Below, in pieces: positions 7,877 to 15,429 of a stretch of 40,613 bases of DNA (its first letter is position 1; each line of letters begins with the position of its first letter). Location of the stretch: NCBI GenBank assembly GCA_018824115.1, contig JAHJGY010000018.1:1-40613 (forward strand), given 5' to 3'. The translations under genes were made by a program, and so were the position numbers. Below the pieces are notes generated by a model. That model ran no database searches, had not been told where the DNA came from, and saw nothing but the letters and a program-made list of their open reading frames with translations. Source of the stretch: Patescibacteria group bacterium (GTDB lineage Bacteria; Patescibacteriota; 4484-211).

Positions 7877-8674
7877 TTACTCACTCAGTAGTTCTACCAC
7901 GGTTTCGGTTTTTCCTTTTTCTAGCGCGTGGTCCCAGGTAAAGATGGCTACGCCTGCGCTTGGTGGTTTTATTGCTTCCTGGTAAGCTTGTTCTAATTCT
8001 TCTACCGAATACTCATCTGGCAAATTATCGGGCATATCTTTAACTTGAATAATGGGGACAATGTGCTGATAACCAAGATCGTGCAGGTATTGGACGTATG
8101 CACTAATGTAAATTGGCGGTTTGTTAATCGCTCGGTGATAAAGCATCGGGCTAATCATGTCGACAGAGTCTTTAATTTTCTGGTAATCAAGACCTAGAAT
8201 CTGTGGGTAGTCGGGGAATTCTTGGGTGGTGAAAGGGGCGGCAAAGAAGCCAAGTTTAATGGTGTCGGGGACAAGCTTTTTTACTTCGGTAAAATAACTG
8301 GCGACAATTTTTTTGCGGTCGATGTTCTCACAGAATTGACAGGGAAGATGAGAATCAACGAGTTGTTTTACCTCAGTTTCCCATCGGCCATGAAAGCGCA
8401 AGTGGTCGATCCAAATTTCGTCGGGGCTAAGAGAAACCAAGTGAGTTACTTTTTCCTTTAGTTGCAGGAGTGACTGAGGGTCAGCGGCACATTCCCCTTG
8501 GTAAGCCCCAGCGCATAATCCAATTTTTAGCCCGGCTGCTTTAGCTTTTTGCAGTAGATGCGGATCGGGGTCTTCGGTGTAAGAAGTAACCATTAGCTTA
8601 TTCGCGCCCGAGTTTAAAATTGGCTCTGGATCAACGTTTCCGTGTTTGAATTCGACAAAGAGATATTTGTCCAT
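7877..8674 (-). CDS. TIM-barrel glycoside-hydrolase-like protein
   Basis: 265 residues with the look of a (beta/alpha)8 barrel from the putative glycosidase/DUF4015-like group. Strand-end acidic motifs are visible: KLMVTSYTEDPDPHLL, SPDEIWIDHLRFHGRWE, TIKLGFFAAPF, DMISPMLYH, HIVPIIQVKDM and GVAIFTWDHALEKG. There is no signal peptide, so a cytoplasmic role or non-classical export is implied. The ATG at 8674 is preceded by TACAAT 8 nt upstream (leaderless style), and codon choice is A+T-rich like the rest of the chromosome, unlike the SD-led genes on both sides. Substrate unknown. Confidence 0.6.
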   Translation of the reverse strand: MDKYLFVEFKHGNVDPEPILNSGANKLMVTSYTEDPDPHLLQKAKAAGLKIGLCAGAYQGECAADPQSLLQLKEKVTHLVSLSPDEIWIDHLRFHGRWETEVKQLVDSHLPCQFCENIDRKKIVASYFTEVKKLVPDTIKLGFFAAPFTTQEFPDYPQILGLDYQKIKDSVDMISPMLYHRAINKPPIYISAYVQYLHDLGYQHIVPIIQVKDMPDNLPDEYSVEELEQAYQEAIKPPSAGVAIFTWDHALEKGKTETVVELLSE

Positions 8675-8739
8675 CCGATTAAATTGTAATCAACTAGTAT
8701 GTAAATATCAAGCGGGCGGGGGAAGGTATAAGTTGGTGA

Positions 8740-8782
8740 GTAAGAGGCACACAGTCGTCAGAGACGAAGGTGTGCCTCTTAC
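8740..8782 (-). terminator. 3' hairpin of the 229-aa gene
   Basis: A perfect 13-bp stem (GTAAGAGGCACAC with GTGTGCCTCTTAC) around a 17-nt loop begins 11 nt past the stop at 8794 on the minus strand. No T-run follows, so it may stabilise the mRNA end more than terminate. Confidence 0.6.
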
Positions 8783-8793
8783 AGGCGTTGGTG

Positions 8794-9483
8794 TCAGCGG
8801 ACCGAGAACCAGATGCGCTCGGGTCGGTAACCAAGGTGCTGGTAGAAGAGGTCGCCGACAGTGTCGCAGATTTGCACCCGCGTTGCGTCAGTCATGGCCT
8901 CCAGCCAGTTGACTTGGATTTCATACCGTGTAAACCATTGTTGCAGTCCTCTTACCAAGGTTTGTGCCTGGCTTTGGATTGCGTGGTGGATGGCTTCGAT
9001 CAACATGACCGCGTGCCCATCTTCCGGGTTGGGGCACGGCAGTCCTCTGATGTTTAGGACATCGTGCGTGCCGGCGGCGAGTAGCGGCGCGGCAGGGTCA
9101 AAGTCGGGCGGGTAGGTCTGGAGGACGGTTAGTGCCAGGGTCTTTCGCACCATGCTTATGAAATTGACGGCTACGAGAGAGTGGAGACCCTCGGTGTGGC
9201 ACGAGCCTTCCACCGTGGCGGTCACGATCAATTTGCCGTGACCTTTTGAGAAGTTCCCATACTTGTCACAGGTCTTTGAACCAGCTACACTCATGAAGAC
9301 CGCGGCGATGCCAGCGGCGTTCAGTTTGTGTTTCCAGCCGGGTATTTGGGTCTCGACCCATCTTAACTTACCGACGCTGCAAACACCTGGTAATTGCAGC
9401 GTGACGGTAAACGAGAACGTGCCAGGTCCTAACTGCTGCTCAAGTCCGCCTATTAAAAGGCTTCTTACGGTTAGTTTCTTCAT
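8794..9483 (-). CDS. Hypothetical protein, 229 aa, unknown family
   Basis: I do not recognise this protein. The first half is strand-rich (GTFSFTVTLQLPG, KLIVTATVEGS); the second half contains a helix (AVMLIEAIHHAIQSQAQTLVRGLQQWF) described here as residues about 158-187, then a mixed C-terminus. There are five cysteines and no membrane segment or signal peptide. The ATG at 9483 has AGGAGG 7 nt upstream; a longer in-frame TTG start at 9546 has no usable SD. A consensus promoter at 9634-9662 gives a leader of about 144 nt with two repeated hairpin-SD units. Noticeably G+C-richer than its neighbours, so possibly acquired. Confidence 0.6.
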   Translation of the reverse strand: MKKLTVRSLLIGGLEQQLGPGTFSFTVTLQLPGVCSVGKLRWVETQIPGWKHKLNAAGIAAVFMSVAGSKTCDKYGNFSKGHGKLIVTATVEGSCHTEGLHSLVAVNFISMVRKTLALTVLQTYPPDFDPAAPLLAAGTHDVLNIRGLPCPNPEDGHAVMLIEAIHHAIQSQAQTLVRGLQQWFTRYEIQVNWLEAMTDATRVQICDTVGDLFYQHLGYRPERIWFSVR

Positions 9484-9633
9484 CGGATATCCTCCTATCC
9501 TTTCTGCCGCTCCCACGCGGCAATGAAAAAGAAAATCGAACGACAAGTGAAAAAATTTCGCTAGGCACCTCCTTTCTGCCGTTTTAATAGGCAGAATACA
9601 AAAATACGGGTTGAAACGTGCTACAGAACCTGA
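9484..9633 (-). promoter_or_regulatory. Long leader with two hairpin-SD units
   Basis: On the minus strand the leader contains CTGCC..GGCAG, then AAAGGAGG (around 9575-9568), then TGCCGC..GCGGCA, then AGGATAGGAGG ahead of the true ATG. The string CGGCAGAAAGGA occurs in both units (9570-9581 and 9498-9509). The first SD has no ATG at a normal distance. This could be an attenuator, a leader-peptide relic or a duplicated ribosome landing site. Confidence 0.5.
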
Positions 9634-9662
9634 ATTATACCACCTAGTTATCTTATAGTCAA
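9634..9662 (-). promoter_or_regulatory. Consensus promoter of the 229-aa gene
   Basis: On the minus strand TTGACT (9662-9657), exactly 17 nt, then TATAAT (9639-9634). It is the same hexamer pair and spacing as the promoter of the SIR2-like gene. Confidence 0.85.
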
Positions 9663-9735
9663 AGCTCCTCTGCGGAATGGTTGGAGTTATCGAGATATAG
9701 GGAGTGAAACATAAATGGCTTCATTGGTTGTAAGA

Positions 9736-9776
9736 GCTCACTTTAGTGAGCGACCTTATCGCAGATTAAAATCTGC
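9736..9776. repeat. Two adjacent 7-bp hairpins
   Basis: GCTCACT-TT-AGTGAGC (9736-9751) and GCAGATT-AA-AATCTGC (9761-9776) lie nine bases apart, downstream of the transpeptidase/CapA-like gene (minus strand). There is no T-run. They resemble interspersed palindromic elements more than a terminator. Confidence 0.55.
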
Positions 9777-9802
9777 TACTACGGGTAGAGCAAGAAATCA
9801 GG

Positions 9803-11353
9803 TTACTTAATAGAGTGTAATATTTGCTCTGCCTCTCTGGCTGTTGCCAGCCTAGGTTGGGCGTAGTCCTCAATGATTATGGGAATTAGCTCGTAAGCAA
9901 CTTTCTTATCTTTACCGATTATAAGTTTTACTAGCAAGCCCTGGCGGGTTTTTTCGCTCCACATTTGGTCAAAGATCAAATTGCCCAGCCCGTAGAAAAT
10001 TAATCCACTGTTATATTCTTCGTACTTTTGCACCCAGTGGGCCTGGTCGCCGGTTACTACGTTTGCTCCCCAATCGACCAGCTTCCTTCCGATATCGATC
10101 TGTCCTTGTGTCGGTTGGTGAGTGTATTCGGGGCCCCAATTGGGCATGGTAATTAGGACGTCAACTAGAGGATCAATTTGTTCAACCACGGTTTTAATAA
10201 CTGTCTCGTCCCACCAGGCCACGCCAGTAGAATTCTCGACAGCAGAGCTCAGCTCAGCTGATGCCGCAGGTGAAGTGCCAGCAACAGTGTTAAAAGCAAG
10301 AAATCCCACTTTTAATTGATTGCTAGAGCTATCTTGTAAAGTGATGATTTGCGATTTTAGGGCCTGTTCTATATTCTCACCTGCGCCGGTAAACAGAATG
10401 TTGTTATCGGCGAGCACCTGGGTAGTGTATTCAATGCCGCTCACACCGTAGTCACCGAGATGATTACCGGCAATGCCGACTACATCAACCCCTGCAAAGG
10501 GTAAGCCCTTGATGTAGTTGGTCTGAGCGCAAAAAACGGGTTTGTCGGCAACATAAGGGCAGTCTTCTACGAACGGAGATTTTAAGTTAATAATGGTAAG
10601 ATCTGCGGCTTGGGTTAGAGGCGCGATTTTTTCCCAAGGGTAATTAACATTATTGTATTTGCGGATGCGTTCATCGACGCCGCGAGATAAAACTACCGTG
10701 CCGCCGATTAAGATTTCCCAATCAGCCGCTTGGTGATTGTTGGTGGTAATTACCAGAGAATCTCGGGGCAGTAAGTCGTAGAGTTCAAGGATGTCGTTAT
10801 TATTGTGATAGACGCAGCCTAATCCAAAGTTGGTGCCAATTTTTTCCGGTTCGTTTGTTCCATGGAAGGCGCGGGTGGTTTTCTTGAATGATGTGCTATC
10901 CCAGACTTCTAGGAACATCAATCTGGGCCCGTAAATTCCGCCCAGATCTTGTTTCTTTTCTCCAATCCGCCAGACACTCTCTAGCATATTGTTTTCGCCA
11001 GATCCTGTCGATATAGTGTAAATTTTTAGTAGTTCCTTGCCATAGAAGATATAGTTTTTTTGTTCCGGGATAACTACTACCGACAAGTAGTTAGTGAGAT
11101 CTACTGTGCTGGGGATTTTTGCGAGCCAGTTTTTGAGTCGCGGATCGGTGAGTCGATCAGTTTGCTGGGCGTTTGGGGTTGGGATTTGAGCGGACATAAT
11201 AGTGGGTGAAGTATTGGAAGTTGGCGGTGGAGAAGTGGTTTGGCTAGGTTGTGGGGGGCCTTGCGGTATTCGGGCGATGATTGTGAGTTCTAAAATGATC
11301 AGAAGAAGGGCGACAAGGAGGTTACGGTGAAGCCTGGTCCCGAGGAAATTCAT
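9803..11353 (-). CDS. L,D-transpeptidase (YkuD)-CapA-like fusion, membrane anchored
   Basis: 516 residues. One N-terminal membrane segment (about 11-28) and a Pro/Thr/Ser-rich linker (30-65) are followed by a YkuD-type domain (about 88-205) and a CapA/PGA_cap-like metallophosphatase domain (about 212-480). The YkuD part keeps the catalytic His164 (AFHGT) and Cys180, but the usual [ST]HGC is GLGC. The CapA-like part is recognisable from GGTVVLSRGVD, INLKSPF, GNHLGDYG, NWGPEYTHQPT, GDQAHWVQ and FYGLGNLIFDQ, yet several metal ligands seem replaced (GD to GT, NLE to NLK, HWG to NWG, GHHPH to GDQAH). It would sit outside the cell, crosslinking peptidoglycan or attaching polymers to it. TAAAAT ends 6 nt before the ATG, indicating a leaderless mRNA. 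Confidence 0.82.
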   Translation of the reverse strand: MNFLGTRLHRNLLVALLLIILELTIIARIPQGPPQPSQTTSPPPTSNTSPTIMSAQIPTPNAQQTDRLTDPRLKNWLAKIPSTVDLTNYLSVVVIPEQKNYIFYGKELLKIYTISTGSGENNMLESVWRIGEKKQDLGGIYGPRLMFLEVWDSTSFKKTTRAFHGTNEPEKIGTNFGLGCVYHNNNDILELYDLLPRDSLVITTNNHQAADWEILIGGTVVLSRGVDERIRKYNNVNYPWEKIAPLTQAADLTIINLKSPFVEDCPYVADKPVFCAQTNYIKGLPFAGVDVVGIAGNHLGDYGVSGIEYTTQVLADNNILFTGAGENIEQALKSQIITLQDSSSNQLKVGFLAFNTVAGTSPAASAELSSAVENSTGVAWWDETVIKTVVEQIDPLVDVLITMPNWGPEYTHQPTQGQIDIGRKLVDWGANVVTGDQAHWVQKYEEYNSGLIFYGLGNLIFDQMWSEKTRQGLLVKLIIGKDKKVAYELIPIIIEDYAQPRLATAREAEQILHSIK

Positions 11354-11359
11354 AACCCA

Positions 11360-11365
11360 ATTTTA
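11360..11365 (-). promoter_or_regulatory. -10 box of YkuD-CapA gene, leaderless spacing
   Basis: On the minus strand TAAAAT is followed by exactly 6 nt and the ATG at 11353. No clear -35. Confidence 0.45.
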
Positions 11366-11379
11366 ACACGTTTCTTTGG

Positions 11380-12084
11380 TTAAGAATCGGACTTTTTAGT
11401 TTTTTCTTCGGATGGTTCTTCTTTAGGTTTATCGTCTTTTTTCGCAGTTTCTTCTCCCTCTGGAGCAGTTTCTTCTCCCCCTGGTACTTCTTCCGCTTGG
11501 GCCTCTTCTACTTCCTCCTCGGTCTGTGCCGGCTCGATTTTACAGACCACTTCGTCCGGATCGAGATCAGTCTTAACTTTTGAGGGTAACTTAAGGTCTT
11601 TTACAATAATTGCGTCATTCACGTCGGCAAGTTTAGAAATGTCAACCTCGATTTCAGAAGGGATGTCCGTTGGGAGGCAAGTAACTTCTAGTTCGGTGAG
11701 TATTTCTAATAGCATTCCTGTTCCCACTTTAACGGCGGGTGCCTCTCCCACAAAGGTTATTGGGACATCGGTCGTGGTTTCTTCCGTTAAGTCTACTTGG
11801 AGGAAGTCCGTGTGGAGGATTTGGTTTGTTACTGGATGAGCCTGAATGTGGCGGATGAGTACGGGTCGCTTTTCTTTCTCCCCTTTAACTTGGAGGTAGA
11901 TAAGCTCAGTTTCCCCGGCCTCTTTGAATGTCTTAAGGAATTCATCTACAGACAGTTGAATGGTCAGCGATTCTAGGCCCGAACCGTAGATGTTTGCCGG
12001 TAAAATCCCTTGCTTGCGGAGTTTCTTGATTTTGCTCCCCAGGATTCCCCTTTTTTCTGCTTTTAGTTGTGTTTCTTTTACCAT
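11380..12084 (-). CDS. rplY: Ribosomal protein bL25, CTC form
   Basis: 5S rRNA-binding protein of the large subunit, in the long CTC form. Residues about 1-90 match the L25 RNA-binding domain (KAEKRGILGSKIKKLRKQGILPANIYG, seen in two parts; HPVTNQILHTDFLQVD), and residues about 95-180 the C-terminal beta domain (DVPITFVGEAPAVKVGTGML; LPTDIPSEIEVDIS). The last 50 residues are a Glu/Lys-rich disordered tail. The 234-residue protein starts at ATG 12084; the longer frame from 12111 would overlap the divergent methyltransferase. The two genes face away from each other and share the GATACTATC region as promoter. Confidence 0.92.
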   Translation of the reverse strand: MVKETQLKAEKRGILGSKIKKLRKQGILPANIYGSGLESLTIQLSVDEFLKTFKEAGETELIYLQVKGEKEKRPVLIRHIQAHPVTNQILHTDFLQVDLTEETTTDVPITFVGEAPAVKVGTGMLLEILTELEVTCLPTDIPSEIEVDISKLADVNDAIIVKDLKLPSKVKTDLDPDEVVCKIEPAQTEEEVEEAQAEEVPGGEETAPEGEETAKKDDKPKEEPSEEKTKKSDS

Positions 12085-12103
12085 GGTGATAGTATCAAAC
12101 CGA
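12085..12103. promoter_or_regulatory. Shared divergent promoter, bL25 / methyltransferase
   Basis: Only 19 nt separate the two start codons. Both -10 candidates come from the same bases: TAGTAT on the plus strand (12089-12094, 9 nt before ATG 12104) and TACTAT on the minus strand, 4 nt before ATG 12084. The two transcripts must compete for the site or start within a few bases of each other. Confidence 0.45.
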
Positions 12104-12880
12104 ATGAGCAAGCAAAAGCTGCCTCCCGAAACTGTCGATTACGATGCCTCAGGGTGCGATTATATAAAATATTGGTCCGATCGTCAATACGAGCACCAGG
12201 CGGAGAAAATTGCGTTGGAAAAATTAATTCCTTCTAGAGGAGATTCAATCCTGGATTTGGGAGGGGGGTATGGAAGGTTGACCCCTTTGTACGTGAATCG
12301 TTTTGAGCGCGTTACGATCTTGGATATTTCCGAGAGACACTTACAGCAAGCACAAGTGATGATCGAGAGTCTTGGCCTAAAAGGAATTGAAGTGAAGAAA
12401 GGTGATGTTAATAACATTTCTTCTAAGAATAGCAGTGTTGAGGTTGTCTTGATAATGAGAGTTCTACACCATATCACCTCGCCCGAACGGGTATTTAAGG
12501 AAGTAAACCGCGTTTTGCAATCAAGGGGGTTACTTATTTTAGAGTTTCCCAACAAGTGTAATTTTAAAGCTGTTGTTAGGAATTTGATTAGGGGGCGATG
12601 GCGGTTTTGTCTAAATCGCGAGCCCTATGAGCAAGCGGCCGCTGGGGAGGAAGGAATTTTCTATAACTTTCATCCAAAGTATATTTTCGAGCTGTTGAGA
12701 ACTGCAGGTTTTAGAATAGAGAAGCGAATTTCTGTATCAAACCTGAGAAGCCCGACTTTGAAACGGATATTACCTTTGGGGGTTTTAGTATTTCTTGAGA
12801 AGGTTTGTCAAGTAATTCTTACGCCAGTAAATTTTGGACCATCTTTGATTTTGCGTTGTCGTAAGGTTAAAGATGTGTGA
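12104..12880 (+). CDS. Class I SAM-dependent methyltransferase
   Basis: 258 residues with the Rossmann methyltransferase fold: motif I SILDLGGGYGRLTPL (SAM-binding glycine loop), motif II VTILDISERHLQQAQ, an acidic GDVNN for the adenine, then VVLIMRVLHHITSPERVFKEVNRVL, seen as VLHHITSPE and FKEVNRVL, followed by GLLILEFPN. This is the Methyltransf_11 type that acts on small molecules, lipids, quinones or glycans; the substrate cannot be told. The ATG at 12104 is chosen because the upstream extension would run through the divergent bL25 gene. Confidence 0.85.
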   Translation: MSKQKLPPETVDYDASGCDYIKYWSDRQYEHQAEKIALEKLIPSRGDSILDLGGGYGRLTPLYVNRFERVTILDISERHLQQAQVMIESLGLKGIEVKKGDVNNISSKNSSVEVVLIMRVLHHITSPERVFKEVNRVLQSRGLLILEFPNKCNFKAVVRNLIRGRWRFCLNREPYEQAAAGEEGIFYNFHPKYIFELLRTAGFRIEKRISVSNLRSPTLKRILPLGVLVFLEKVCQVILTPVNFGPSLILRCRKVKDV

Positions 12881-12892
12881 TTAACGTCCCGG

Positions 12893-12909
12893 GTAGCTCC
12901 GGGAGCTAC
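12893..12909 (+). terminator. Short hairpin after the methyltransferase gene
   Basis: GTAGCTC-CGG-GAGCTAC, a 7-bp stem with a 3-nt loop, lies 12 nt past the stop. It is followed only by TTAATG, so termination would be weak. Confidence 0.4.
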
Positions 12910-12948
12910 TTAATGCTGTCAGGGCAATAAAACTAGGAGATTTGAAGA

Positions 12949-14988
12949 ATGAGCAGTAGACAGGAACAATCAACAATCTTTAAACAGCTCGATCGCTGGG
13001 GTACGGCTATCGTGCATTGGCAGGCAGAAGCGGTCGCCAGTTTATTTTTTGGTATTCCCCTTGTTCTCATTATCGGGGTGTATCTTAATTTTGGATTATC
13101 AACTCTAGTAAAACTTCTTGCCCTGGTTTTATTCTTGGCAATTGGCGTTTGGGTACCGCTGTGGCTCCTCTTGGCCAAGTTTTCGATTAGGCCAGTTCGG
13201 GGAGTAATAAAAAGGTATTTAAAGGGAGAGGAAATAGGGGAGAAGGAAATTATTAAGACAATCGAGTTCTTCCTGGCTTATCCGCGCCGGCACGCGACAA
13301 AAGCTTTCTTCCTCACCCTTTTTGCCTATGTGTCTGGAGCTTTACCGCTGTGGCTGGGAATTGTTCCCGAGATGATTCCGAATCTGAAGAAGTTCACTCT
13401 CATTAGCACGTCCATAGGTTTTGTCGTGGGATTAATAGAAGCTTTCTTAAACTACGCTTTATTAGAGACTTATTTGCGTGGGGCGATTGAGTCACTTTTG
13501 TCTACGTATGCTGGAAAAGTAGGTCGTGTGTATAAATATTTAAGAGTTACCCTGTTTACTAAGATTTTTCTTTTGGTATATTTTGTGAGTTTAGCGGTTC
13601 AAGTTGCTTTGCTAACGATATTTTTGGGTAGAATCCTGATTTTTTATCCCGGTGAATTTATCTTCCATTTTACCGTACTGGTTACATTTGTTTTGTTTGG
13701 TACTTTCTTCAGCCTAATTATGGCAACAATTTTCGCTCGCAATCTCACTAGCCCGTTGCACCGGGTTGTTACTTGGAGTCGAGAGATTATCAGGGGAAAC
13801 TTAGACGCAAAAATTTACCTAGCTACCGACGATGAATCAGCTGATGTTCTTGAATATTCGGAAAAGATGGTTGAAAACTTGAAACGGGGTCAGGAACTGA
13901 TGGCGGCAGAGAAAAATAAACTTGCTGTTGTTCTTTCTGGGGTTGCTGACGGAGTTGTCGCCGTGGATCAAAGCTATAGGATTGTGGTGTTTAACAGCGC
14001 GGCCGCGGGTATTACGGGATGGCTTCCCGAAGAGGCTATTGGCAAGAATTTAGATACAATCTTGTTAATTTATGGTTTGGATCATAGTCGGGTTTCAATT
14101 GATCGTTTGTGTCCACGTGAAATTGATAATGTGACTGATAAGATTACCTATTTCGAGCCGAATTTAAGTTTAAAAACTAAAACTGGATCAGAGAAGCAGG
14201 TTAATTTAATGGCAGCGACAATAAAAGAGGGATCAGTAGCAGATGTTAGTTACATTCTTACTTTCCACGATGTTACAGAAGAGCGAGAATTAGAGAGAAT
14301 GAAGCTAGACTTTGTGGCGATGGCCGCTCATGAATTGCGGACACCAATTACCTCAATTATTGGCTATCTATCGGTTTTACAAGACGAGTTAGGCTCAAGC
14401 TTAAATATGGAACATCAACAATTTTTCCGACGAGCTTTGACATCCGGTAAACGATTGATTGGACTAATGGAGAACTTGTTATCAATTACTAGGATAGAAA
14501 AGGGGAGACTGACCCTCCGGCTTGCTTCTATTGACTGGCAGGGTTTGGTGAAGGAAGCAGTTACGGAATTCACGCCACTGGCAGACGAGAAAGGCTTGCA
14601 GCTAAGGTGGAAACCCTTGAAAACGTCGTTGCCAATGGTGCTGGTGGATTCGTTGCGAATCTCGGAAGTCCTTAATAATTTATTGAATAATGCTATTACG
14701 TACACCGCAAAAGGGGCAATTTCTATTTGGTGTGAGTATGATGATAAAGAGAAAATGGTGATTACGCACATAAAGGATACTGGACCAGGGATTCCGGAAG
14801 AGAGCATGCCTCATTTATTTGAAAAGTTTTACCGGATTGCGGGGCCATTAGAGGAGGGCTCCAAAGGGACTGGGTTAGGTCTTTATATTTCCAAGTCAAT
14901 TACTACTATGCACGGGGGGCGCATTTGGGTTAAATCAGATTTTGGTAAAGGATCAACTTTTAGTTTTAGTTTGCCGATTGCGGAATAG
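12949..14988 (+). CDS. Membrane sensor histidine kinase, HAMP-PAS-HisKA-HATPase
   Basis: 679 residues. Several N-terminal membrane segments (about 24-75, 105-135, 145-170, 200-235 and 240-262) form an unusual multi-pass sensor. A HAMP-like linker follows (ARNLTSPLHRVVTWSREI, about 263-310), then a PAS domain (about 317-430; GVADGVVAVDQSYRIVVFN seen in parts). The HisKA helix carries the phospho-acceptor His461 (AAHELRTPITSI), and the HATPase_c domain has N-box NNLLNNAITYT, G1 DTGPGIPEES and G2 GTGLGLYIS. The start has AGGAG 8 nt upstream. No response regulator is encoded beside it in this window, so it is an orphan kinase and its signal and target are unknown. Confidence 0.93.
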   Translation: MSSRQEQSTIFKQLDRWGTAIVHWQAEAVASLFFGIPLVLIIGVYLNFGLSTLVKLLALVLFLAIGVWVPLWLLLAKFSIRPVRGVIKRYLKGEEIGEKEIIKTIEFFLAYPRRHATKAFFLTLFAYVSGALPLWLGIVPEMIPNLKKFTLISTSIGFVVGLIEAFLNYALLETYLRGAIESLLSTYAGKVGRVYKYLRVTLFTKIFLLVYFVSLAVQVALLTIFLGRILIFYPGEFIFHFTVLVTFVLFGTFFSLIMATIFARNLTSPLHRVVTWSREIIRGNLDAKIYLATDDESADVLEYSEKMVENLKRGQELMAAEKNKLAVVLSGVADGVVAVDQSYRIVVFNSAAAGITGWLPEEAIGKNLDTILLIYGLDHSRVSIDRLCPREIDNVTDKITYFEPNLSLKTKTGSEKQVNLMAATIKEGSVADVSYILTFHDVTEERELERMKLDFVAMAAHELRTPITSIIGYLSVLQDELGSSLNMEHQQFFRRALTSGKRLIGLMENLLSITRIEKGRLTLRLASIDWQGLVKEAVTEFTPLADEKGLQLRWKPLKTSLPMVLVDSLRISEVLNNLLNNAITYTAKGAISIWCEYDDKEKMVITHIKDTGPGIPEESMPHLFEKFYRIAGPLEEGSKGTGLGLYISKSITTMHGGRIWVKSDFGKGSTFSFSLPIAE

Positions 14989-15053
14989 GTTGCTGATTAT
15001 CTTTTAGACTTTCAGCGTTTTTCAAAGTTTTGTAGTTTCCAAGTGCTGGTAGT

Positions 15054-15401
15054 TCAAAAGGCGCTTTGGTCTGGCGCCGCTGTCGGTGTTGGGGTGGTAT
15101 CGGAGGGGGTGAGAGTTATTCCTGTTGGTTGTTCTGATGATGTCGGTGTTAAGTTTTGATGTGGACTAGCTTGTGGAGTTACTGTGGGTGTTGGCAGTTC
15201 ATTATCATAGAGCGAAGAGATAAAATCCGGGATTTCGTTCTCGGTTTTAGTAGGAATTGAGATTTGTAAATTACGAGTTTGACCGAGTGGATGATAGGTA
15301 TCCGAGTTTCGTAGGTAGATGGATAAAATAATGAGTACCAGGCAAATAACAATCATGAGGATGACGAAAAGTGTTGATAGGCGAGCCCCCTTTTTTCTCA
15401 T
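15054..15401 (-). CDS. Small single-pass membrane protein with Pro/Thr-rich tail
   Basis: 115 residues: a basic start (MRKKGAR), one hydrophobic segment (about 9-29), then an extracellular part whose last 50 residues are rich in Thr, Pro, Ser and Gln (TPTVTPQ, TPTPTAAPDQ). It looks like a short surface-exposed stalk and has no catalytic motif. It is divergent from pgk, with 28 nt between start codons. A TATAAT for this gene lies 17 nt upstream of its ATG, overlapping the pgk -10 region. Function unknown. Confidence 0.65.
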   Translation of the reverse strand: MRKKGARLSTLFVILMIVICLVLIILSIYLRNSDTYHPLGQTRNLQISIPTKTENEIPDFISSLYDNELPTPTVTPQASPHQNLTPTSSEQPTGITLTPSDTTPTPTAAPDQSAF

Positions 15402-15417
15402 TGTGGGTATTTGTTAA

Positions 15418-15423
15418 TATTAT
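15418..15423 (+). promoter_or_regulatory. -10 box of pgk, leaderless spacing
   Basis: TATTAT ends exactly 6 nt before the ATG at 15430. The same A+T-rich patch contains TATAAT on the minus strand for the divergent gene, so the two promoters overlap. Confidence 0.55.
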
Positions 15424-15429
15424 AGCTAT

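Noticed and set aside
6438-9483. Complete anti-phage defence island
   Set aside because: Only one SIR2-like gene with altered catalytic positions is present; no nuclease, Argonaute, methylase, TIR or ATPase partner lies beside it.
8861-9526. Plus-strand frames opposite the 229-aa gene
   Set aside because: No ribosome site or promoter on that strand, and the minus strand has a consensus promoter, SD and 3' hairpin that fit one gene.
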